Notes under the pieces: generated by a model
What the model was told of the DNA's origin: nothing
The model's input: only the letters and a program-made list of their open reading frames with translations
The model's database searches: none
Made by a program: the position numbers and the translations under genes
Shown: piece by piece, positions 34,565-43,833 of the stretch
Layout of the letters: the number at the start of each line of letters is the position of its first letter
How positions within the stretch are numbered: the first letter of the stretch is position 1
Assembly (NCBI GenBank): GCA_015485495.1
Contig: WFTL01000180.1
Span: 1 to 49,530, forward strand
Length of the DNA: 49,530 bases
Source: Planctomycetaceae bacterium
GTDB lineage: Bacteria > Planctomycetota > Planctomycetia > Planctomycetales > Planctomycetaceae
Reading direction: 5' to 3'

Positions 34565-37500
34565 TCATTTCCCGCAGCATTTTTTGTATTTTTTTCCGCT
34601 TCCGCAGGGACACGGATCGTTCCGTCCGATCTTGGGCCGTTTGTTCACGATGGGCGCGACGGGCCTGTCCGGTTCACCAGGTTCCGGCCGGCCTCCGTCG
34701 ACCGCATCGCCGGCCGGGTCGTCCGGCGGTGCGATGTCGTGCTGTGTGGCCGTGACTTCCCACAAAGACCCGACGAATTCGGGACTTTCCTTTTCCAGCC
34801 GGAAAATCGTCTGCGTGGCCTGTTCGGCAACACGATTCCACATTTCGATGTAGGCCCGTCGTCCTTCCCGTTTGTATTCCGTCTTGGGATCCTTCTGAGC
34901 ATAGCCGGCAAAGCTGACGCCCTGGCGCAGATGGCCCATGAAATACAGGTGTTCCTTCCAGGCCGTATCCAGAAAATTCAGCAGAATGGAACGTTCGGTC
35001 TGATGCAGTTCCGGCCGGAACGTCTGCTGCAGGCTCTGCATGAACTGACGCCGGGCTTCGGCCGGTTTCAGTTCCTTCAGTTTGTCGACGTCCACCGTCC
35101 AGCGCAGATCCGATTCCGCCCATTCGGCCACCGCCTTCGCCTGATCCTCCGTCACCGTCACAGCGTCGTTGGAAGAATCGGGCAGCAGCTCCGCCAGACG
35201 GGCTTCCACCAGACGCGAATCCGGACGTTCTGACAGGTAGTCCCGGCTGGTCGTCAGCATCAGCTCTTCAATGTCCCTGGCCGACATGGATGCCCACGTG
35301 GCGGGATCGAAACTGCGGCGGAACCGCGTGCCGGCCCAGCGGGCCAGCGCTTCCCGGTTGTACTTCTCACCGTGCTGTCCGTCTCCGGACAGGAATTTGC
35401 TGAGTCCCACCGACACCGGAAAGGTGACTTCTTTTTCGTCGTACTTTTCCCGCACCTGCCGCTTCAAAAGTTCCTCGATTTCCGGAGGTTCCATGCGGGC
35501 CAGTTCATCCGGGTCGATCTGCAGCGTGAAATGGTGAGCCGCCCAGCCGCTGAGCGACCGGTACTCATACGCCGGATCCAGCAGGGCATCCAGATCGCTC
35601 AGATCCCACCGTTCGAAGGAACGGCAGGCCTGTTCGTACAGGAACTGATGCAGGTTCTCCCGGCCGACCTTCTTCAGGTCCCGTTCGTTCAGATTCAGCC
35701 CGTACTGACGATTGGCCCATTTGCACAGAGCCACCCAGTTCCACTGGTCATGCAGTTCTTCATCGTCCGGCAGATGCACTTCGAGCTGTTCGTGGATCAG
35801 TCCGTCCGTCTGCCGTTCCGCTTCCTCCTTCAGCCAGACTTCGAGCTGTTCCCGATTCATGCCCTGCACATCGCGCGGTTCCACGTGGACATGCAGTTTC
35901 TGTTCGGCCCATTCGGCAATCGACTTTTCGCGATAACTGCTTCCCAGAAAGCGATGCACCCACGATGCGATCTGCTCATCCATCATGTCCAGCAGCAGTT
36001 CCCGGCAGTCCGCACCATCCAGAATCCGCTGACGCCAGGAATACGTCCGCTTGCGCTGCTCGTCCATCACCTCATCGTATTCGAGCAGATTCTTGCGCTG
36101 ATCGAAGTGGCGTTCTTCGATTTTCTTCTGCGCCCCTTCCACGCGGCGGGTGAGCATGGGGCTGACGATGGGTTCTCCTTCCTTCAGTCCTGCCATCTGC
36201 ATGATGCGTTTGACGAAATCGCCCGCAAACAGCCGCATGAGCCGGTCATCGAGCGAGATGAAAAAGCGGCTGGAACCCGGGTCGCCCTGACGGCCGGCCC
36301 GCCCGCGAAGCTGCAGGTCGATCCGCCGGGAATCGTGACGTTCCGTACCGATCACATGCAGCCCGCCCAGTTTCTGGACCTCCTCGGCTTCCGCCTTCAT
36401 CCCTTCCCGTTCGGCGATTTCTTCGGTCAGACGATCCCATTCGACCTTGGGAACATCCAGACGCGATTCGTAGGTTTTGCTCAGTTCCTGCCAGGCGAAG
36501 AATTCGGGATTTCCACCGAGAATGATGTCGGTTCCGCGGCCGGCCATGTTCGTCGCGATGGTCACCGCCCCCCGCCGTCCGGCCTGAGCCACGATTTCCG
36601 CTTCGCGTTCGTGGTGCTTCGCATTGAGCACATTGTGGCGGATGCCGGCGCGGGTCAGTTTTCCGCTGAGCAGTTCTGATGTTTCGATGGACGTCGTGCC
36701 CACCAGAACGGGACGTCCGGTTTCATGGACTTCCTTCACTTCCTGAACAACCGCGGTCCATTTTTCTTTTTCCGTGCCGTACACGTTGTCGGGATAATTG
36801 ATCCGCCTCAGAGGCCGATTGGGCGGAATGGCCACCACATCCAGGTGATAAATCTTCCAGAACTCTTCCGCTTCCGTCATGGCCGTTCCCGTCATACCGG
36901 CCAGCTTGCCGTACAGCTTGAAGTAGTTCTGAAGCGTGATGGTAGCCAGTGTCTGAGATTCCTCCTTGATGCGGACGCCTTCCTTCGCTTCGACAGCCTG
37001 ATGCAGCCCGTCGCTCCACTGCCGCCCTTCCATTTTGCGGCCCGTGTTTTCATCGATGATGATGATTTCGCCGCGTTCCACGACGTAGTGCACATCGCGT
37101 TTGTACAGATGATGGGCCCGCAGCGCATTGTCGATCAGATGCGGCCATTCCATGTTTCCTGCCGTGTAGAAGCTGTCCACGCCGGCCAGTTCCTCCGCAC
37201 GCCGGACGCCTTCTTCCGTCAGATGACAGGTGTGTTCCTTTTCCTTGACTTCGAAATCGATGTCGCGGCGCAGCTGGCGGGCGATGGAATTCGCCTTCGG
37301 GTACTTGTCCAGATTGTCATGTGCCGGACCGGAAATGATCAGCGGCGTCCGCGCTTCGTCGATCAGAATGTTGTCGATTTCGTCGACAATCGCGTAATCC
37401 AGAGGCCCCTGGACCTGCAGACTGCGGTGCGGCTTCATGTTGTCCCGCAGATAGTCGAACCCGAACTGATTGCTGGTTCCGTACGTGATGTCGCAGGCGT

Positions 37501-38095
37501 AATGCTTCTGCCGCTCCTGCGGCCCCATCTCCGACTGGATGGCTCCGATCGTCAGCCCCAGATTCAGATGGATCGTGCCCATCCATTCCATGTCGCGACG
37601 CGCCAGATAGTCGTTCACCGTCACGACGTGCACTTTGCCGGCCAGAGCATTCAGGAAGGAGGGCAGGGTGGCCACCAGCGTTTTTCCTTCGCCGGTCACC
37701 ATTTCGGCAATCATTCCGTTGTGCAGAATGTAGCCTCCGATGATCTGCACATCGTAATGCCGCATCCGCAGGAAACGGCGCCCCGCCTCCCGAACGGCCG
37801 CAAAGGCTTCCGGCAGCAGGTCATCCAGTGTTTCGCCGGCCTTCAGACGAGCCCGAAACCGATCCGCCGTTTCCTTCAGTTCGGAATCGGTCTTCTTCTG
37901 CCATTCCGGCTCCAGCGAATTGATATGGTCCAGAAGCGACCCGGGAGTGATCGTCGTGTTGCCCTGCCTGTCGCGGACAAAGCCGAGATTCCGGATCCGC
38001 CGCTCATTCGATGACCCCAGCAGACCGGTCAGGCCGCGCTCAAATTTGCTGGTCGCCGCGGAAAAAAAGTCGCCGACGCGCTCAAGAAATTCCAT
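34565..38095 (-). CDS. secA: Preprotein translocase ATPase SecA (enlarged)
   Basis: SecA drives protein export through SecYEG. At 1176 residues it is about 275 longer than E. coli SecA. Walker A is GEGKT (135-139), the DEAD region [14 protein letters not shown] (237-250), and the second nucleotide domain has [24 protein letters not shown] (597-609) follows, and the C-terminal zinc motif [13 protein letters not shown] (1162-1174) is present. The extra length lies mostly in the helical scaffold/wing region (about 720-1020), which carries five degenerate repeats built on a Trp-Ala pair (Trp729, 793, 851, 920, 992). No strong Shine-Dalgarno is seen; a promoter lies upstream at 38187-38216. Confidence 0.97.
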   Translation of the reverse strand: MEFLERVGDFFSAATSKFERGLTGLLGSSNERRIRNLGFVRDRQGNTTITPGSLLDHINSLEPEWQKKTDSELKETADRFRARLKAGETLDDLLPEAFAAVREAGRRFLRMRHYDVQIIGGYILHNGMIAEMVTGEGKTLVATLPSFLNALAGKVHVVTVNDYLARRDMEWMGTIHLNLGLTIGAIQSEMGPQERQKHYACDITYGTSNQFGFDYLRDNMKPHRSLQVQGPLDYAIVDEIDNILIDEARTPLIISGPAHDNLDKYPKANSIARQLRRDIDFEVKEKEHTCHLTEEGVRRAEELAGVDSFYTAGNMEWPHLIDNALRAHHLYKRDVHYVVERGEIIIIDENTGRKMEGRQWSDGLHQAVEAKEGVRIKEESQTLATITLQNYFKLYGKLAGMTGTAMTEAEEFWKIYHLDVVAIPPNRPLRRINYPDNVYGTEKEKWTAVVQEVKEVHETGRPVLVGTTSIETSELLSGKLTRAGIRHNVLNAKHHEREAEIVAQAGRRGAVTIATNMAGRGTDIILGGNPEFFAWQELSKTYESRLDVPKVEWDRLTEEIAEREGMKAEAEEVQKLGGLHVIGTERHDSRRIDLQLRGRAGRQGDPGSSRFFISLDDRLMRLFAGDFVKRIMQMAGLKEGEPIVSPMLTRRVEGAQKKIEERHFDQRKNLLEYDEVMDEQRKRTYSWRQRILDGADCRELLLDMMDEQIASWVHRFLGSSYREKSIAEWAEQKLHVHVEPRDVQGMNREQLEVWLKEEAERQTDGLIHEQLEVHLPDDEELHDQWNWVALCKWANRQYGLNLNERDLKKVGRENLHQFLYEQACRSFERWDLSDLDALLDPAYEYRSLSGWAAHHFTLQIDPDELARMEPPEIEELLKRQVREKYDEKEVTFPVSVGLSKFLSGDGQHGEKYNREALARWAGTRFRRSFDPATWASMSARDIEELMLTTSRDYLSERPDSRLVEARLAELLPDSSNDAVTVTEDQAKAVAEWAESDLRWTVDVDKLKELKPAEARRQFMQSLQQTFRPELHQTERSILLNFLDTAWKEHLYFMGHLRQGVSFAGYAQKDPKTEYKREGRRAYIEMWNRVAEQATQTIFRLEKESPEFVGSLWEVTATQHDIAPPDDPAGDAVDGGRPEPGEPDRPVAPIVNKRPKIGRNDPCPCGSGKKYKKCCGK

Positions 38096-38186
38096 AGGTG
38101 ATGTTCACATGTCTGTTGGCTGCCACAAAGGCAGCCGAAAGTCCGGCTCCGCCCCACCAGCATTCGACCTAAGTCTTTGAAATACC

Positions 38187-38216
38187 AGTGTATTGGAACA
38201 CACGAAAACCGGTCAA
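38187..38216 (-). promoter_or_regulatory. Likely secA promoter (sigma-70 type)
   Basis: On the minus strand TTGACC (-35, five of six matches) and TACACT (-10, four of six) are 18 bases apart. The site lies about 90 bases before the secA ATG in an AT-richer part of the 178-base gap. Spacing and orientation fit a housekeeping promoter. Confidence 0.5.
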
Positions 38217-38273
38217 TGCCTGCACCGGACCGGCCCGATCGCTTTCCCCTGCAACTGCAGCGCCACAACCGTG

Positions 38274-39311
38274 TCACGAAAACCGAATCACGGCCGGCCC
38301 CCGTCCCGGAAACGCATCCATCCTGGTCAGGTACTCCGCCCCGTCTTCCAGAGACAGCTCGCTGCTGATGAGCCGCTCCGGCTGCAGCCGGCCCGATTCG
38401 ATCATCTCCAGCATCGGACGATACCCGACCGCCGGCATGCCGTGACTGCCGATCAGCTTCAGTTCGAACGCCACCACCCGGCTCATGGGGACCGACGGAT
38501 CCGCATCCGGCCCCAGAGTCAGCCCGATCTGAACCTGCCGGCCATGCCGCCGCAGACACAAAACGGACTGCCGACAGGTGTCCCGACTGCCCAGCGCGTC
38601 CACCGCCACGTCGGCTCCGCCGTCGGTTTCCCGCCGAATCGTCCGCACCGGATCACAGCAGCGGCCATCGACCACCACGTCGGCCCCCGCAGCCGCCGCA
38701 GCCTCCAGCCGCTCATCGCGCACATCCACAGCCGCCACCCGGGCTCCGGCCGCCGCCCCGATCATCACGGCCGACAGCCCGACTCCCCCGCATCCGAACA
38801 CTGCCAGCGTCTGGCCCGGCTGGAGCCGGGCCTGCGTCACGATGCCGCGAAACGCTGTCGCAAATCGGCAGCCCAGAGACGCCGCCGCGGAAAAACCGAC
38901 CGAGTCCGGCAGAGCCACGAGGTTCACGTCCGCATGCCGAATGACCACATACTCCGCGAAAGCACCCCACTGCGTGAAGCCCGGCTGCGTGTACTCATGA
39001 CAGATATGCGTGTGACCACGCCGGCACGGTTCGCAGATTCCGCACCCACAGCAGAACGGCACCGTCACCCGGTCCCCCTCCGACCATCTGCGAACGCCGC
39101 TTCCCGCACAGGCAACCGTTCCGGCCAGTTCGTGGCCGGGCACATGGGGCAGACGGATGTCCGGATCGTGCCCCATCCAGCCGTGCCAGTCGCTGCGACA
39201 GATGCCGCAGGCGGCCACGCGAATCACGGCTCCATCGTCCGGACATTCCGGAACCGGAACAGTCTGAACCCGGATCGGACCGCGAAACTCATCGAAAACA
39301 GCCGCTTTCAT
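38274..39311 (-). CDS. Zinc-dependent alcohol dehydrogenase (MDR family)
   Basis: The protein has 345 residues. The catalytic zinc site shows CGICRSDWHGW and GHELAGTV, and the structural zinc site is a Cys cluster (CCGCGICEPC...HIC). The Rossmann nucleotide site is FGCGGVGLSAVMIG. The substrate is unknown. The ATG at 39311 begins MKAAVFDEF, the standard MDR opening. TACAAT lies only seven bases before it, which suggests a leaderless message. The longer upstream frame is not supported by homology or a ribosome site. Confidence 0.92.
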   Translation of the reverse strand: MKAAVFDEFRGPIRVQTVPVPECPDDGAVIRVAACGICRSDWHGWMGHDPDIRLPHVPGHELAGTVACAGSGVRRWSEGDRVTVPFCCGCGICEPCRRGHTHICHEYTQPGFTQWGAFAEYVVIRHADVNLVALPDSVGFSAAASLGCRFATAFRGIVTQARLQPGQTLAVFGCGGVGLSAVMIGAAAGARVAAVDVRDERLEAAAAAGADVVVDGRCCDPVRTIRRETDGGADVAVDALGSRDTCRQSVLCLRRHGRQVQIGLTLGPDADPSVPMSRVVAFELKLIGSHGMPAVGYRPMLEMIESGRLQPERLISSELSLEDGAEYLTRMDAFPGRGPAVIRFS

Positions 39312-39317
39312 GACGCC

Positions 39318-39323
39318 ATTGTA
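39318..39323 (-). promoter_or_regulatory. Possible -10 element of a leaderless transcript
   Basis: TACAAT on the minus strand ends seven bases before the alcohol dehydrogenase ATG, which would put the transcript start at or next to the A of ATG. No Shine-Dalgarno is present. No good -35 was found, so confidence is low. Confidence 0.28.
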
Positions 39324-39533
39324 GAATCTGCTCTGCCTCACCACATCTGCCGATCGCACAAAGAAATCATCCTGCAGAACCCAGGAACCCGTCCCGTGCG
39401 ACCGATTCCCGATTCGTGTCCGGCTCTTCAATCCGTTACAGTAAGGTCGCTTTCCATCAGCACCCACATCGGGCGTTCATGCCACAGCCTGTTCAGCCTT
39501 CCTCTTTGAGAATCCCTGTCCGGCCCCTGCAGA

Positions 39534-40589
39534 ATGACTGACGACGGTCCTTCCCATTCATTTCCTCTGCCGGCCATCCCGGCGACCGGCCTTCCCGCTG
39601 CAGACTGGCCCTCAGAAGCCGATGTCATGGCGGAACGCCACGCCTGGTATCGAAAACGGCGACGGCGGCAGCTGCGGCTGAGCGTGCTTCTGTTCCTCGC
39701 CACCCTGGTCACAACGACGCTGGTGGGATCCGGTTTCGCTCCGCTGGCCCTGTTTCCGGGACTGCTGGACGAACAGATCGCGGACGCTCTGGTGAGAGAA
39801 CACCGGCTGTGGTTCATCGAAAACGGACGGCCGCTGTCCTTCCAGGAAGGATACCTGAAATTCCTCTGGCAGGGCTTCACCTACAGCGGCCCCCTGATGC
39901 TCATTCTGCTGTGCCATGAACTGGGCCACTTTCTGCAGGCCGTTCGATACCGCGTCCCGGCTACCTACCCGTTCTTCATTCCTCTGCCTCTGCCGCCTTT
40001 CGGAACGATGGGAGCCGTCATCGCTCAGGGGCGCGGCGTGGCAGATCGCCGTCAGATGTTCGACATCGCCGTCACGGGACCTCTGGCCGGACTGGCCGTG
40101 ACACTGCCGGTTCTGTACCTGGGAATCCGTTCGTCCTACATTGATGTCATCCTTCCGCACGGCGTCCAGGAATTCGGAGAACCGCTGCTTATCCAGTGGA
40201 TGATCGCCTGGATTCATGGTCCCGTCGCAGATGGCCAGATGCTGTACATGAACGGTCCGGCCATGGCCGGCTGGGTGGGCGTGTTCATCACCGCCCTCAA
40301 CCTGCTCCCCGTCGGACAGCTCGACGGCGGGCACCTGACCTACACGATGCTCGGCAAAGCCGCCCACTGGCTGGCCATGGGACTGATCGTCGCCGGGCTG
40401 GCGGCCATGTATCTGACCGGATCCTTTTCTTACGTCCTCATGCTGCTGCTGGTCATGATGACAGGAGTCCGTCATCCGCCGACACGCGACGACACCGTGC
40501 CTCTGGGAACAACACGCCACATCATCGGCTGGCTGACGCTCAGTTTTCTGGTCATCGGCTTCACTCCGACCCCCATCATTCTGCACTGA
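39534..40589 (+). CDS. Site-2 protease-like M50 metallopeptidase
   Basis: This 351-residue membrane protein has about six to seven hydrophobic segments. The zinc motif is LLCHELGHFL (His128, Glu129, His132), and the third ligand region LLPVGQLDGGHLTY is present, as in M50 proteases that cut inside the membrane. PLPLPPFGTMGAVI is a typical family segment. No PDZ domain is present. The natural substrate cannot be inferred: no anti-sigma factor is adjacent. Confidence 0.92.
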   Translation: MTDDGPSHSFPLPAIPATGLPAADWPSEADVMAERHAWYRKRRRRQLRLSVLLFLATLVTTTLVGSGFAPLALFPGLLDEQIADALVREHRLWFIENGRPLSFQEGYLKFLWQGFTYSGPLMLILLCHELGHFLQAVRYRVPATYPFFIPLPLPPFGTMGAVIAQGRGVADRRQMFDIAVTGPLAGLAVTLPVLYLGIRSSYIDVILPHGVQEFGEPLLIQWMIAWIHGPVADGQMLYMNGPAMAGWVGVFITALNLLPVGQLDGGHLTYTMLGKAAHWLAMGLIVAGLAAMYLTGSFSYVLMLLLVMMTGVRHPPTRDDTVPLGTTRHIIGWLTLSFLVIGFTPTPIILH

Positions 40590-40655
40590 CCGGTCATCGG
40601 CCGGCGTCAGTCGACATCGGTCGGCAGAATCTGCGACGACGATCCACTGTGTCCC

Positions 40656-41360
40656 TTACCGGCCGGCAGCCGCATCGCCGATCAGAGACAGGATGCGGTC
40701 ATCGTGCAGACTGTCGGCCACGAACCGTGCCATGCTGAAGTCTCCGTCGGCCGTGTGCCGATTCGGCACAGCCACAACGAACGCCTCGGCTGCCGCCGCG
40801 GCGCGGGTGCCCGCTTCGCTGTCTTCCAGAACCAGCATCGAAGGTGGAGAAACCCCCAGACGCCGGGCGGCGGTGAGATAGATTTCCGGATGCGGTTTGC
40901 CGCAGGTGACGTCTTCGGCCGTCAGAGTGGTCTGGAAGAATGGCAGCAGGTCGAATCGATTCAGCAGATCTTCCATGTAGCGCCGCGGAGACGACGTGGC
41001 CACCGCCCGCGGAATCCCGGCCGCCACGGCCTCCTGCAGCAGATCGGCCAGCCCCGGCATGCACGACAGCGACTGTTCGGCATATTCGGCGAACAGACGG
41101 CGGGTTTCTTCCATCAGATCTTCGATGGCATCCGGAATCCCCGTCACTTCCTTCATTGCGGCGAACGCTTCCTGCGGCCGGCGGCCGATCATGCGGTGCC
41201 GGATGGCGTCCGTCATGTCCATGCCGCGCCGAGCCAGCAGTTCCTGGCCGGCCAGATCGAACACATCTTCGGTGTTCAGCATGAGACCATCCATGTCCAG
41301 AACCACGGCCGACACGCGGGGCCTTTCACCGAATGCCGAATCAGCAGGCGATCGAATCAC
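40656..41360 (-). CDS. HAD-superfamily phosphatase (beta-phosphoglucomutase-like)
   Basis: The 234-residue protein has motif I VVLDMDGLMLNT (nucleophile Asp and acid/base Asp), motif II AVATSSPR, motif III Lys in CGKPHPEIYLTAARRLG and motif IV VLEDSEAGTRAA. The cap domain lies between motifs I and II, as in subfamily I beta-phosphoglucomutase/CbbY proteins. The substrate is unknown. The start is taken as GTG 41360 with GGACGGAA upstream; the frame stays open to a TTG at 41450, but that part is unlike the family. Confidence 0.9.
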   Translation of the reverse strand: MIRSPADSAFGERPRVSAVVLDMDGLMLNTEDVFDLAGQELLARRGMDMTDAIRHRMIGRRPQEAFAAMKEVTGIPDAIEDLMEETRRLFAEYAEQSLSCMPGLADLLQEAVAAGIPRAVATSSPRRYMEDLLNRFDLLPFFQTTLTAEDVTCGKPHPEIYLTAARRLGVSPPSMLVLEDSEAGTRAAAAAEAFVVAVPNRHTADGDFSMARFVADSLHDDRILSLIGDAAAGR

Positions 41361-41494
41361 GTTGATTTCCGTCCTTCCTTCAAAAACCCGGCCGAAATGC
41401 CGGATTCCGACGCGATCATTCCTCACGCGGACTGTTACAGTAAACGCCAATCGGGACCACGCCGCCGGTCGTCCGCTTCCTTCCTGCCGAAAGC

Positions 41495-42007
41495 ATGTCC
41501 ATGACGTCCGCTGAGATCAATACAAAGGCGGTCTCCGGCCGCCGCCGCGTGCATTACGATTCGTACGACGAGGCTCTGGCCGATGCCGAACGCCTGGCGG
41601 CCATCCCGGTTCGTACGCTGGGCAACTGGAGCTACGGACAGATTCTCAGACATCTGGCCAAAACCGTGAACATGACCATCGACGGCAGTTCCCTGAAAGC
41701 TCCCGCTCCCATCCGCCTGCTGGCCCGGCTGTTTCTCAAAAAACGGATGCTGACCCGAACCCTGTCGCCCGGATTCCGTCTCCCGAAACGCGCCCGGTCT
41801 CTGCTGCCGGAAGAAACATCCGTCGCCGAAGGCCTGGAACTGTTCCGCGCTGCTGTTCAGCGAGCCCGAACGGAATCACAGCGGGCTCCCAGTCCGCTGC
41901 TGGGAAAACTGACTCCCGAAGAAACCGACCAGTTCCAGCTCCGACATATCGAAATGCACATGAGTTTCGTGGTTCCTGCGGACGAATCCGATGCGTCATC
42001 CGACTGA
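41495..42007 (+). CDS. DUF1569 / DinB-like protein
   Basis: The 170 residues contain the family pattern LGNWSYGQILRHLAKTVNMT with a helical bundle. FQLRHIEMHMSFV near the end supplies further His residues, so a DinB-like metal-binding four-helix bundle is expected. DUF1569 proteins are frequent in Planctomycetota; the function is not known. ATG at 41495 or 41501 could be used. The 3' end overlaps the convergent AtuA-like gene by 12 bases. Confidence 0.8.
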   Translation: MSMTSAEINTKAVSGRRRVHYDSYDEALADAERLAAIPVRTLGNWSYGQILRHLAKTVNMTIDGSSLKAPAPIRLLARLFLKKRMLTRTLSPGFRLPKRARSLLPEETSVAEGLELFRAAVQRARTESQRAPSPLLGKLTPEETDQFQLRHIEMHMSFVVPADESDASSD

Positions 42008-43759
42008 CAGCAGCGATTCCGGAAGATCGACCAGCCGCGATCGCAGATACTCTCCCAGGCCCTTGGCCTGAGGGTCGAAGCGGACGGAGGAAGCAACCCC
42101 TTCCCCCAGAAGACCGACGACCACGAAGTTCAGAGAACGCAGGTTGGGAAATTCGTACCGCTGCACTTCCAGGCCGTCCGCTTCCGGCAGCAGAGCCCGA
42201 AAGTGATCCACCGTCAGCCGATTCACCAGCCAGGCCCAGGCGTCATCCGTCCGCGCCCAGATTCCCACATTCGCGTTGCCCCCTTTATCGCCGGAACGCG
42301 CTCCGAAAACGCGGCCCAGAGGCACCCTGCGAACCGGTCCTTCGGGAACGGGAACTGTTTCGGACGGCGGAACAGTCACCGGATCTGCGGCGGACTCCGC
42401 CGACGTCGGAGGAATGTCCACCCGGGTCCCGTCTTCCAGAACGACCACATGGTCGGGCACCGTCGCGGGAACAAGCGTGGGCCAGTAGACGCCGAACGGC
42501 CGGGCGTCTCCAGGCGGCGTTGTCAGAAACAGCCCCGGATAACTGGCCAGAACCAGTTCCACAAGCTTCCCGGAAAAGGCACGTCCCACGACTTCCGGGC
42601 GACTGCTTTTGACAGTCACTTTCAGCCGGGACGTCGCTTCGCGATTCACCGAAGCATCCGGACGAGCGGTATCCGCCAGAATCACGCTGAATTCGTCAAA
42701 CGCATCGGTGTCGAGTTCCCGGCGCAGGGTTCGTTCCACCAGCGCGGCTTTTTCCGGAATGTCCAGCCCCGTCAGAACGAACTCCATTTCATTGCGATAG
42801 CCCCCCAGATAGTTCAGACAGACTTTCATGTCCGTCGGAGCCGGTTCTCCGCGAATGCCGGACAGCCGCACCCGGTCCGGCTCCTGCTGCTCGATCCGGA
42901 TCGTGTCGAAACGCGCCACGACGTCCGGATTGGCGTACTGCGGACCGGCGATTTCATACAGAAGCTGCGCCGTCACCGTTCCCACGGACACCAGCCCTCC
43001 GGTCCCTTCATGCCGGGTGATCACCGATGATCCGTCTTCCTGGATTTCCGCCAGAGGAAACCCGGGGTGTTCCAGACCCGGAACGTCCTGAAAGAACGCA
43101 TAGTTGCCGCCGGTGCACTGTGTGCCGCATTCGATGACATGCCCCGCCACGACCGCTCCGGCCAGACGATCCCAGTCGTCCCGCTTCCAGCCGAAATGCC
43201 AGGCCGCCGGACCGACGACGACGGACGCATCCGTCACCCGCGGACAGACCACCACGTCGGCCCCCCGTTCCAGAGCCTCCACGATGCCCCAGCAGCCCAG
43301 GTACGCATTGGCCGACACAGGGGTCACCTGCAGATCCGACAGCGGACGGCCCGTGTCCAGATGCCGCAACGGGTGTCCCTGACGCTGCAGATCGTTCAGC
43401 CGGGGCAGCAGATCGTCGCCTTCGATGTGCAGCACCTTCGCCTGCAGCCCCAGCCGTTCGACCAGACGGCGCAGTTCTCCGGCCAGACCGGCCGGATTGA
43501 GACCGCCGGCGTTGGTGACAATGCGGATGCCGCGATCCAGAGCGGTCCCCAGAACCTGCTCCATCTGTTTCAGAAACGTCACGGCATATCCGCGGGATGC
43601 GTCCTTCTGACGAGCCTTCCACAGAATCATCATGGTCAGCTCAGCCAGGTAATCCCCCGTCAGAAAATCCACGGGACCGCCTTCGATCATTTCCTGAGCG
43701 GCCGAGAAACGGTCTCCGTAGAACCCGGAACAGTTCGCGATACGCACCGGTTCGGTCAT
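41996..43759 (-). CDS. AtuA-like (DUF1446) acyl/terpene utilisation protein
   Basis: The 587-residue protein has typical AtuA features: IANCSGFYGDRFSAAQEMIE, DFLTGDYLAELTMMILWK, GLNPAGLAGELRRL and VICPRVTDASVVVGPAAW-like VVVCPRVTDASVVVG in the middle. GARSGDKGGNANVGIWAR lies in the C-terminal domain, which belongs to the short AtuA-C family. In Pseudomonas AtuA is needed for acyclic terpene breakdown, but its reaction is not settled. It follows the acyl-CoA dehydrogenase after 74 bases, so an acyl-CoA pathway is likely. The other atu/carboxylase genes are absent. Confidence 0.88.
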   Translation of the reverse strand: MTEPVRIANCSGFYGDRFSAAQEMIEGGPVDFLTGDYLAELTMMILWKARQKDASRGYAVTFLKQMEQVLGTALDRGIRIVTNAGGLNPAGLAGELRRLVERLGLQAKVLHIEGDDLLPRLNDLQRQGHPLRHLDTGRPLSDLQVTPVSANAYLGCWGIVEALERGADVVVCPRVTDASVVVGPAAWHFGWKRDDWDRLAGAVVAGHVIECGTQCTGGNYAFFQDVPGLEHPGFPLAEIQEDGSSVITRHEGTGGLVSVGTVTAQLLYEIAGPQYANPDVVARFDTIRIEQQEPDRVRLSGIRGEPAPTDMKVCLNYLGGYRNEMEFVLTGLDIPEKAALVERTLRRELDTDAFDEFSVILADTARPDASVNREATSRLKVTVKSSRPEVVGRAFSGKLVELVLASYPGLFLTTPPGDARPFGVYWPTLVPATVPDHVVVLEDGTRVDIPPTSAESAADPVTVPPSETVPVPEGPVRRVPLGRVFGARSGDKGGNANVGIWARTDDAWAWLVNRLTVDHFRALLPEADGLEVQRYEFPNLRSLNFVVVGLLGEGVASSVRFDPQAKGLGEYLRSRLVDLPESLLSVG

Positions 43760-43833
43760 GACAGTTCACCGCAGAAGAGAACAGCCGGGTCTCCCGGCAG
43801 ATGCCGTCGTGGAGACGGGAAGCAGAAGCGGAG

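Noticed and set aside
33278-35233. 651-codon + strand frame across waaA and the secA end
   Set aside because: It runs through two unrelated, well-identified genes on the other strand and has no motif.
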